NCBI GenBank assembly: GCA_017591395.1
Contig: WEDG01001492.1
Coordinates: forward strand, 1-64,000
Source of the DNA: Schistocephalus solidus
Lineage: Eukaryota > Platyhelminthes > Cestoda > Diphyllobothriidea > Diphyllobothriidae
DNA length: 64,000 bases
Direction: 5' to 3'
In this document: positions 9,474-18,829 of the stretch, one piece after another
Layout of the letters: every line of letters begins with the position of its first letter
Position numbering within the stretch: the first letter of the stretch is position 1
Notes under the pieces: model-generated
Told to the model about the DNA's origin: nothing
The model's input: only the letters and a program-made list of their open reading frames with translations
Databases searched by the model: none
Program-made: the position numbers and the translations under genes

Positions 9474-12400
9474 GCTTGGGATAGGGTATGACTGGCTGAT
9501 GATGCCTTCTACGCCAGAAATGGCCATACCGGTCTCCCTTTTCTTTATCGGTTCCACTTAATCTGCATATGCTACACGTCGCTATGCAACCGCCTGCGAG
9601 GGATCTAGTCTGAGCTCCAGTGCACCACGGAACATACATGTTCCTTAAGCAGATCGGTGAGCCGCACACAATCATCATATTCCCGATCACAACCGACAAA
9701 GAAACGAGCCCGTGTCTCAATGGAAGAGCATCTGACTCAATTACCAAACGTCGCGGGTTCGAAACCCAGGTGTTCCACACTTGGTATATGGTATTACTGG
9801 CTGATGATGGCTAATAAGCCAGAAATGGCCATTCCGGTCTCCCTTTTCTTTGTCGGTTCCACTTTATCAACATATGCTTTACGTCACTATGCGACTGCCT
9901 GCGAGGGCTCTAGTCTGAGCTCCAGGGCACAAACAAAACATACATGTTCCTTAAGCAGATCGGTGAGCCCGCACACCATCATCATATTCCCAATCGCAAA
10001 CGACAAAGAAACAAGCCCGAGGCCCAAGAGTAAACCGTTTGACTCAATTGCCAAAGGTCGCGGGTTCGAATCCCAGGTGAGTCACACCTGGGATAGGGTA
10101 TGACTGGCTTATTATGGCTAATAAGCCAAAAATGGCCATTCCGGTCTCCCTTTTCTTTGTCGGTTCCACTTTATCAACATATGCTACACGTCGCTATGCG
10201 ACCGCCTGCGAGGGTACTAGTCTGAGTTCCACGGCACAACGGAACATATATGTTCCTTAAGCAGATCGGTGAGCCGCACACTATCATCATATTGCCGATC
10301 GCAACCGACAAAGAAATGAGCCTTTGGCTCAATGATAGTGCGTGTGACTCATTTATCAAAGGTCGTGGGTTCGAATCCCAGGTGTTCCACACTTGAGATA
10401 GGGTATGACTGGCTGATGATGGCTAATAAGCCAGAAATGGCCATTCCGGTCTCCGTTTTCTTTGTCGGTTCCACTTTATCAATATATGCTCCACATCGCT
10501 ATTCGACTGCCTGCGAGGGCTCTAGTCTGAGCTCAAGGGCACAACGGAACATGCATGTTCCTTAAGCAGATTGATGAGCCTCACACTATCATCATATTCC
10601 CGATCGCAACTGACAAAGAAACGAGCCCGTGGCTCAATGAGTAGAGCGTTTGCCTCAATTACCAAAGGTCGCGGGTTCGGAATCCCAGGTGTTCCAAACT
10701 TGGGATAGGGTATTACTGACTAATAATGCTAATAAGCCAGAAATGGCCATTCCGGTCTTCCTTTTCTTCGTCACTTCCACTTTATCAACATATGCTACAA
10801 GTCGCTATGCGACCACCTGCGAGGGCTCTAGTCTGAGCTCCAAAGGGCACAATGGAACATATATATTCCTTAAGTATATAGGTGAGCCACACACTATCAT
10901 CATATTCCCGATCGCCACCGACAAAAAAATGAGCCCATGGCTCAATAGTAGATCGTTTGACACAATAACAAATGGTCGCGGGTTCGAATCCCAGGTGTTC
11001 CACACTTTGGATAGGGTATGACTGGCTGATGATGTCTAATAAGCCAGAAATGTCCATACCGTTCTCCCTTTTTCTTTCCAGGTCACACTTAATCAACGTA
11101 TGCTACACGTCGCTTTGCGACTGCCGGCGAGGGCTCTAGGCTGTGCTCCAGGGTACAACGGAACATACATGTTCCTTAAGCAGATCGGTGAACCTGCACA
11201 CTATCATCATATTCCCTATCGCAAACGTCAAGGAAATGAGCCCGTGGCTATGGTAGAGCGTTTTACTCAATTACCAAAGGTTGCGGGTTCGAATCCCAGG
11301 TGTTCCACACTTGGGATAGGGTATGACTGGCTGATTATGGCTAATAAGCCAGAAATGGCCCTTCCGGTCTCCCATTTCTTTGTCGGTTCCACTTTATCAA
11401 CATATGCTACACGTCGCTATGCGACTGCCTGCGAGGGCTCTAGTCTGAGCTCCAGGGCACAACGAAACATACATGTTCCTTAAGCAGATCGGTGAGCCCG
11501 CACACTATCATCATATTCCCAATCGCAAACGTCAAAGAAACAAGCCCAAGGCTCAATGGTAGACCGTTTGACTCAATTGCCAAAGGTCGCGGGTTCGAAT
11601 CCCAGGTAAGTCACACCTGGGATAGGGTATGACTGGCTTATTATGGCTAATAAGCCAAAAATGGCCATTTCGGTCTCCCTTTTCTTTGTCGGTTCCACCT
11701 TATCAAAATGTGCTGCACGTCGCTATGCGACCGCCTGCGAGGGCTCTAGTCTGAGATCCAGGACACAACGGAACATATATATATCTTAAGTAGATAGGTG
11801 AGCCACACACTATCATCATATTCCCGATCGCAATCGAAAAAAAAGAGCCCATGGCTCAATGGTAGAGCGTTTGACTCAATAACAAATGGTTGCGGGTTCG
11901 AATCCCAGGGGTTCCACACTTTGGATAGGGTATGACTGGCTGATGATGTCTAATAAGCCAGAAATGTCCATTCCGTTCTCCCTTTTCTTTCTAGGTCACA
12001 CTTAATCAACGTATGCTACACGTCGCTTTGCGACTGCCTATGAGGGCTCTAGTCTGTGCTCCAGGGCACAACGGAACATACATGTTCCTTAAGCAGATCG
12101 GTGAGCCTGCACACTATCATCATATTCCCAATTGCAAACGTCAAAGAAACGAGCCCGTGGCTCAATGGTAGAGCGTTTTACTCAATAACCAAAGGTCGCG
12201 GGTTCGAATCCCAGGTGTTCCACACTTGGGATAGGGTATGACTGGCTGATTATGGCTAATAAGCCAGAAATGGCCATTCCGGTCTCCCTTATCTTTGTCG
12301 GTTCCACTTTATCAACATATGCTACACGTCGCTATGCGACTGCCTATGAGGGCTCTAGTCTGAGCTCCAGGGCACAACGGAACATACATGTTCCTTAAGC

Positions 12401-14471
12401 AGATCGGTGAGCCCGCACACTATCATCATATTCCCAATCGCAAACGTCAAAGAAACAAGCCCGAGGCTCAATGGTAGACCGTTTGACTCAATTGCCAAAG
12501 GTCGGGGGTTCGAATCCCAGGTGAGTCACACTTGGGATAGGGTATGACTGGCTTATTATGGCTAATAAGCCAAAAATGGCCATTCCGGTCTCCCTTTTCT
12601 TTGTCGGTTCCACTTTATCAACATATGCTACACGTCGCTATGCGACCGCCTGCGAGGGTACTAGTCTGAGTTCCAGGGCACAACGGAACATATATGTTCC
12701 TTAAGCAGATCGGTGAGCCGCACACTATCATCATATTCCCGATCGCAACTGACAAAGAAATGAGCCCGTGGCTCAATGGTAGTTCATGTGACTCATTTAC
12801 CAAAGGTCGCGGGTTCGAATCCCAGGTGTTCCACACTTGGGATAGGGTATGACTGGCTGATAATGGCTAATAAGCCAGAAATGGCCATTCCGGTCTCCCT
12901 TTTCTTTGTCGGTTCCACTTTATCAACATATGCTACACGTCGCTATTCGACTGCCTGCGACGGCTCTAGTCTGAGCTCCAAGGCGCAACGGAACATACAT
13001 GTTCCTTAAGGAGATTGGTGAGCCTCACATTATCATCATATTCCCGATCGCAACTGACAAAGAAACGAACCCGTGGCTCAATGAAAGAGCGTTTGCCTCA
13101 ATTACCAAAGGTCGCGGGTTCGATTATCAGGTGTTCCACACTTGGGATAGGGTATTACTGACTAATAATGCTAATAAGCCAGAAATTGTCATTCCGGTCT
13201 TCCTTTTCTTTGTCAGTTCCACTTTATCAACATATGCTACAAGTCGCTATGCGACCACCTGCGAGGGCTCTAGTCTGAGATCCAGGACACAACGGAACAT
13301 ATATATATCTTAAGTAGATAGGTGAGCCACACACTATCATCATATTCCCGATCGCAATCGACAAAAAAATGAGCCCATGGCTCAATGGTAGAGCGTTTGA
13401 CTCAATAACAAATGGTTGCGGGTTCGAATCCCAGGTGTTCCACACTTTAAATAGAGTATGACTGGCTGATGATGTATATTAAGCCAAAATTGTCCATTCC
13501 GTTCTCCTTTTTATTTCTCGGTCACACTTAATCAACGTATGCTACACGTCGCTTTGCAACTGCCGGCGAGGGCTCTAGTCTGAGCTGCAGGGCACAACGT
13601 AACATACATGTTCCTTAAGCAGATCGGTGAGCCTGCACACTATCATCATAGTCCCGATCAAAAAAGTCAGAGAAACGAGCCCGTGGCTCAATGGTAGAGC
13701 GTTTGACTCAATTAACAAAGGTCGCGGGTTCGAATCTCAGGTGTTCCCTACTTGGGATAGGGTATTACTGACTGATGATGGCTAATAAGCCAGAAATGGC
13801 CATTCCGCTCTTTCTTTTTCTTTGTCAGTTACACTTTATTAACTTATGTTACAAGACGCTATGCGACCGCCTGCGAGGGCTCTAGTCTGAGCTCCAGCGC
13901 ACAACGGAACATATATGTTCCTTAAGCAGATAGGTGAGCCACACACTATCATCATATTCCCGATCACAACCGACAAAAAAAGGAGCCTATAGCTCAATGG
14001 TTGAGCGTTTGATTCAATAACCAATGGTCGTGGGTTCGAGTCCCAGGTGTTCCACACTTTGGATAGGGTACGACTGGCTGAGGATGGCTAATAAGCCAGA
14101 AATGGCCATTCCGGTCTCCCTTTTCTTTGTCGGTTCCACTAAATCAACATATGCTACACGTCGCTATGCGACTGCCTGCGAGGGCTCTAGGCTGAGCTCC
14201 AGGGCACAACGAAACATACATGTTCCTTAAGCAGGTCGGTGAGCCCGCACACTATCATCATATTCCCGATCGCAAACGTCAAAGAAACGAGCACGAGGCT
14301 CAATGGTAGAGCGTTTGACTCAATTGCCAAAGGTCGCGGTTTCGAATCCCAGGTGAGCCACACTTGGGTTAGGGTATGACTGGCTTATTATGGCTAATAA
14401 GCCAAAAATGGCCATTCCGGTCTCCCTTTTCTTTGTCGGTTCCACTTTATTAGCGTATGCTACACGTCGCT
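9474..14471 (+). repeat. Tandem array of about sixteen 306-bp units with tRNA-like A and B boxes
   Basis: The T-loop core 'gggttcgaatccc' recurs at about 9754, 10062, 10367, 10673, 10980, 11285, 11591, 11894, 12200, 12507, 12811, 13117, 13420, 13727, 14033 and 14338, a spacing of 303-308 bp. About 45 bp upstream of each lies 'gtggctcaatggtagagcg', a good tRNA A box and D arm (GCTC/GAGC stem). The B box matches GGTTCGAATCC exactly in most units. The acceptor strands do not pair and the T stem has only about 3 pairs, so these are tRNA-derived and not real tRNAs. Each unit continues with a tRNA-unrelated part ('aataagccagaaatggccat', 'acatgttccttaagcagatc'). It reads as a tRNA-derived SINE amplified as a satellite. 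Open frames crossing the array are by-products of the repeat. Confidence 0.9.
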
Positions 14472-14693
14472 ATAATAATAATAATAAATTGTATATTTAA
14501 GGCCCAGAGGGCCCCATCATTACAAACTTAGTACCGTGGTTTAAATAAATACAAATTGGATAATTGTTGCACTATGTGAGCATCCATATGAGCTGCATAA
14601 ATGAGTAGTATGGTAAACTTATCCGATTCAAAAGGATTTGCCATTTTTAATACAAAAGTCAACAATTTTTGGCATATATGGTGAACTGGAAAA

Positions 14694-14782
14694 GAAGCAG
14701 TAAAAAAAACTCCTAGGGTTAAATTGGAGGCGGAGTTCGGCGAGCCGCCAATTTAAAAAAAATAGGAGAAAAAAACTGCTTC
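14694..14782 (-). other. Predicted 3' UTR RNA fold with facing U-runs (ENE-like), LINE-A
   Basis: On the sense (minus) strand the order is GAAGCAG, seven U, CUCCUA, a U-rich internal loop, AAAUUGGCGGC, a 12-nt loop, GCCUCCAAUUU, UAGGAG, eight U plus A, CUGCUUC. Lower stem 14694-14700/14776-14782 has 7 pairs, the middle stem 14710-14715/14763-14768 has 6 pairs, and the U-runs 14702-14709 and 14769-14775 face each other between them. LINE-F copies have the same layout. Confidence 0.7.
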
Positions 14783-15235
14783 ACTAAAAAATTAATAGTT
14801 AAATGCAATGGGATAGTATTGTGATGTTGCTGACAACGTATGAAGGTTCGGAACGCTCCTTGTCGGGTGAGAGATAATATAGCAGTCAGAGCTACTGTTT
14901 ATAAACACCAGTGGAGGTGAGAGAGGACGAACTCATCGTAGACAACATGGTCGAAACGAAGAGGGGACAGTAGAGGTCACGAGATCATCATCCAGATGCG
15001 ACCTTGCTGACTGCATAGTCCATCACCAAATAGGCGAAACCATCAGAACCCGCCTCGATCATCAACAGAACCTGGAGACTATCGTCAGGGTTGCAAATTC
15101 GGAGGAAAGTATCAAGGTTGTCAAGAGTTGGCAATGCTAGTTTAAAAGGAGGGAAAGAAAAATTGAATGCAAAGATTGACTGCAAAGGATGGTGGAAATA
15201 TAATAAGAGACCAATATAATATCAAGGGAGCTGCC

Positions 15236-17188
15236 TCAAATACCAGGAGGACCCTTTTCAAAATCCAAAAGTTGCGAGTTTGTGAAGGAAACAGACAATA
15301 GGGACTTTATATCTTCCGAAGTAAAATGTTTGCGTAATTTGGTTTTGAAAATAGCTAATGTAGACGACAACCTTATTTGCAATGGAATATTATTCCATTT
15401 AAAAGCATATTTGGAGGCAAAAAACTGAGAACGGTTAGTTGTGGAGCTAAGGAGTGGTAAAATGATCATGGAGGAATTACGAGTGGCATAGGGTCGATCT
15501 ACCGGAGTGAGAGCGTTAATTCGTGGGAGATTTGGGCTAGAGTTAACGCGAAACAGGAAGCAGAGACTGGCTTCGAGTCTTCTATCCACAGAAATTTAAT
15601 GTTTGCTAACTGGCATGTATTCGTATAAGAGATACTGGATCCAGGAAGAGAAAATAGTCTTCGAGTAAAAACCCTCTGAACTTTTTCAATCTTACTGCGG
15701 TCAGAGGCGTTCATCAGCCCAAAGAGGGGACAGCAGTATTCTTGGATAGGAAGAACAAACATGCGGTACAGGTTTAACTTTATTTCCGGAAGAAAGAAAT
15801 TATGTGATATAAAACCACATATCTGTGCAGCCTTTGCAGAAATTCGATCTGCATGAGGCGATAATGCTAGCTTATTCGTGTAACTTAGACCTTAGTCTTT
15901 TATGGTTGATCGTTCTAAAAGTGTACTATTTTGTAATACTAGGGGTTCAGGAAGCTTAGCGAGGCAAAACACATGAAACTGCTCTTGGATGGAGAAAATT
16001 CCATCTGCCAAGTACAGCTCCAACGTGAGAGCATAAGTAGATCAGTGTTGATTTTATCAACGCAACTATTGGCAGTGTCTTTTGAAAATGAATAAATGCA
16101 CTTGAGATCGTCAGCGTAAACGAAATTTTTGTGAATTTGTGAGTAAAGTTGAAATTTCGTTTATGTACAGAATGAAGAGAAGGGGACCTAGAACCGTGCC
16201 TTGAAAACGCCACTCGTGATCGGCTGAGGCCTCGAATAGCTATTACCTACTAAGACCTTCTGGCTGCGGTTAGACAAGTAGGAACCAATGAAGTCAAGGA
16301 GAGGAGGCCGGATGCCGAGGGCTTCCAGTTTCACCAGAAGACGTATGTGCGGTACCTTGTCAAAGGCTTTGCTCAGGTCAAAGTAGATCACAACCACTGA
16401 CTGCTGCTCATTACGAAGGGAAGTGACGAGGTTAAGAAAGCTAAGTGACACACTTCGCATGATCTCCCAGGTAGAAAACCATATTTCGAGTCGCTTAAGA
16501 GCTTATTTTCTAGGCAAAAGTCAAGAATTTGATTAAAAATAATTTTTTCAAGAAGTTTTGCTAGAGCCAGGGTTTTGTGAACGCCTCGATAATTATTTAC
16601 GTCCGAACGAGATCCCGATTTGAAGACAGGAAGAATAATAGATGTCTTCTATGAGTCAGGAAAGAATCCGTTTAGAAGATAAACTGAGAATATATGGCTA
16701 AGCAATCGGGGGAAGCTCGGCACTCTCTTAATAACTGACTTTGGAATACCGTCAGTCTCCGAAGAGTGCGAGTTTTTTAGACGAATTATTTGCTTGCGAA
16801 TTAGTTCTAAGGAGAAATCAATAGTGCTGATAACATTCAATGAGGATGCCTGAAACGTCGGCACCGGTTCAGATTCCATCGTAAGATGATTTGCAAACAA
16901 CGCACTAAACAGTTCTGCCTTGTCAGAGTCTTCGAGAACGAAGTTCTTGTCTTCGTTTAGTAATGGAGGAATTTCATAACCTCGTTTAGAGGAGGATCGA
17001 CGGCGGAGCAGTTGAGCAACAGATTTTGCAGAGTTTGGCTCACTGAGTGCGCAAGATTCCCTTTGTCTGTCACGTGCAAGACGAATCGTAGAGGCTAATT
17101 CAAAAATCTCTGCGATCCTTAGATATACAGATAATGAACTAGTATATTGATCTTTCAACTGCTTCTTCAATTTCTTTAGTCGTGGCAA
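15236..17188 (-). pseudogene. LINE-A copy 3 reverse transcriptase and C-terminal domain, frameshifted
   Basis: The frames at 17188-16649, 16460-16188, 16213-15956, 15762-15499 and 15589-15236 join into one RT by frameshifts. Motifs in order: 'SSETDGIPKSVIKR'; 'VVVIYFDLSKAFDKVPHIRL' (motif A, catalytic Asp); 'QPITSGVF' (motif B, broken just after); Tyr-Ala-Asp-Asp encoded at 16107-16118 (motif C); 'IEKVQRVFTRRLF'; and 'FASKYAFKWNNIPLQIRLSS', the usual end of CR1/jockey proteins. Its catalytic Asp residues are still encoded, but at least four frame breaks would stop a protein. Confidence 0.85.
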
Positions 17189-17499
17189 AAAAAGTGAGGA
17201 ACGGTGGATTCTGAGACGTAGGGCTTGACTATTTTGGTTGGCACAAGCTCCAGGATGTTATTTGAAACGACTGACATGAAGTCACAAAGACTTGCTGCGT
17301 CGTTCATGGAGGAGAGATGCTGCCAGTCCAATGAGTCCAAAAAGTTACTAGTTAAGCTCATATCTGCGAGGTCAAAAGCATGATAGGTACGAACGGAACT
17401 AGCCTTTTTCGATGAAACAATCGGAAGGCAACATCGAATTAGTGTATCGTCACTTTGAAAGAGGCCCTGCTTAAAATCAACGAAGAGGGGAGCAAGGTC

Positions 17500-18090
17500 G
17501 TTTGTGAAAATCAGGTCTAAAATATGCTTGTCTCTCGTTGAAGAACGGACAAGCTGGGACCAATTAGAAAAATTAATGGTTTCGAGGAAAGGCTGAAATC
17601 TGGGTGGACAAAGTTTGAAATCCAGTCAATTTCAGGATAATTAAAATCCCCAGCGATTATTTTAATGTTAAAATTGGACTCCGAAATCAATTTAAAAATT
17701 TCACAAAGTTTTGCATCATCATCGGATGATGAATTAGGCGGGTTGTTAATACATCCGAGAATCGCCTTTTGCCGGGGCGACAGGATAATGGATGCGAAGC
17801 AGTAATTACCAGAGAATGATGTTACGTCTATATTAAATGGGAAGTGCTTAAATGAAGCTTTAATATAGAGAAGACAACCACCACCACGCTTGCTAAATGC
17901 GGTCTTGACGGTAGAGATCATACTGGTCTATGACAAGCAAAGAGTCGGAAATTAAGGGATGGGTCCAAGATTCAGTTACACATAAAACATCGGGCATTAA
18001 CTCGAAATCAATGGCTCTCAGTTGGGCCATCTTATTTAAAATAGATCTAGCATTAAGTAATATGACATCTAGCGTAGTTCGAGTATCCAA
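17500..18090 (-). pseudogene. LINE-A copy 3 endonuclease
   Basis: The frame opens 'MDTRTTLDVILLNARSIL', continues 'CVTESWTHPLI' (catalytic Glu), then after a small frame change 'SKRGGGCLLYIK', and 'IIAGDFNYPEIDWIS' (the Gly-Asp-Phe-Asn motif). The last catalytic site reads Ser-Asp-Asp at about 17445-17455 where Ser-Asp-His is usual. The same substitution is in copy 1, so it predates their separation. Frame breaks at about 17905 and 17580 disable it. Confidence 0.8.
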
Positions 18091-18214
18091 ACTAGGGTTA
18101 TCGTTACTTATAAAAAAGGAAGACTTGGTGGTGGGGAAGTAAACTGTAGAGAGGAAGGTGCGGACGGAAAGTAAAATTGCTGCGGTCTACAATTAGCTAA
18201 GCTGTTACTGCTAA

Positions 18215-18712
18215 CTAAATTTGATTATTGTAGAGAAACATATTTGGGTGGTATCCATTGAGAGGAAGGCTATTTTCTGCGTTAGCGAAAATAGGAGGCC
18301 TTAAAATAGGATTTTGAGGAATATTGGAATAATATGGGGGGAGAATAAGATTTGCAAATGGAAAAAATTGTTTTGAAAAACTGTTACCGTAAGGGGTAGC
18401 GTTAAATAATGGGGGAGTCTGAGAAGTTGATTGGTTGGGATAGTTGCTAAGGCAATTTTGGGTAAGTATGGTAGATGCTGGAGGGTTAGGAGGTTTCCCA
18501 ACATTAATAACGGTTTTCTTTTTGGAATTAAAGTTTGGAGCATCGTTTGACTTGCCCAGGTTATTGATAATTTTGTTAGATTTGAAAGCTGAGACCGGAG
18601 TGGATAGCGTGAAATGGGAACGAGGTGGACTTGACCCAGTTTTGTTGACTAAGTGAACAGTAGGAATACAAGGAAATCTACGTTGAAGCGGAGAAGCAGT
18701 CGGAATTGGCAC
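18215..18712 (-). pseudogene. LINE-A copy 3 ORF1, C-terminal Pro/Asn-rich part
   Basis: A 165-codon open frame rich in Pro, Asn, Ser and Phe ('PPNPPASTILTQ', 'NATPYGNSFSKQFFPF'). It matches 2830-3310 of copy 1. The N-terminal half of ORF1 is missing because the element is truncated at about 18752. No enzyme motif is present. It is probably the disordered tail of the ORF1 nucleic-acid-binding protein. Confidence 0.55.
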
Positions 18713-18752
18713 TTAAGACGGAGGTACTGACATTAAAGGTGGGCTTACGACA

Positions 18753-18818
18753 TGCATGTTCCTTAAGCAGATCGGTGAGCCCTACACTATCATCATATTC
18801 CCGATCACAACCGACAAA
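18753..18818 (+). repeat. Remnant of one 306-bp array unit beyond the LINE-A insertion
   Basis: The block 'catgttccttaagcagatcg' through 'cccgatcacaaccgacaaa' matches the array units. It shows that LINE-A copy 3 landed inside the array and that LINE-B begins directly after the remnant. Confidence 0.85.
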
Positions 18819-18829
18819 ACAATTCTTTC

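Larger units (their letters stand above)
14472..18752 (-). mobile_element. LINE-A copy 3, nearly complete, inserted in the 306-bp array
   Basis: Minus-strand order is ORF1 (18712-18215), endonuclease (18090-17500), RT and C-terminal domain (17188-15236), then a 3' UTR ending in a (TTA)n tail at 14472-14486. Array sequence stops at 14471 and resumes at about 18753. About 60 bp of the repeat unit is missing between the two edges, so the insertion deleted target sequence or a later deletion occurred. The 5' end is truncated within ORF1. The 3' UTR holds the U-rich double-stem fold at 14694-14782. Confidence 0.85.

Noticed and set aside
9445..14230. More than fifteen open frames of 60-150 codons on both strands in the 306-bp array
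   Set aside because: They repeat with the unit, run through the tRNA-like part and differ between units by frame. They come from a repeat without stops in some frames, not from genes.
9700..14360. Functional tRNA genes
   Set aside because: A and B boxes are good, but the acceptor strands do not pair, the T stem has about three pairs and the anticodon stem is irregular.
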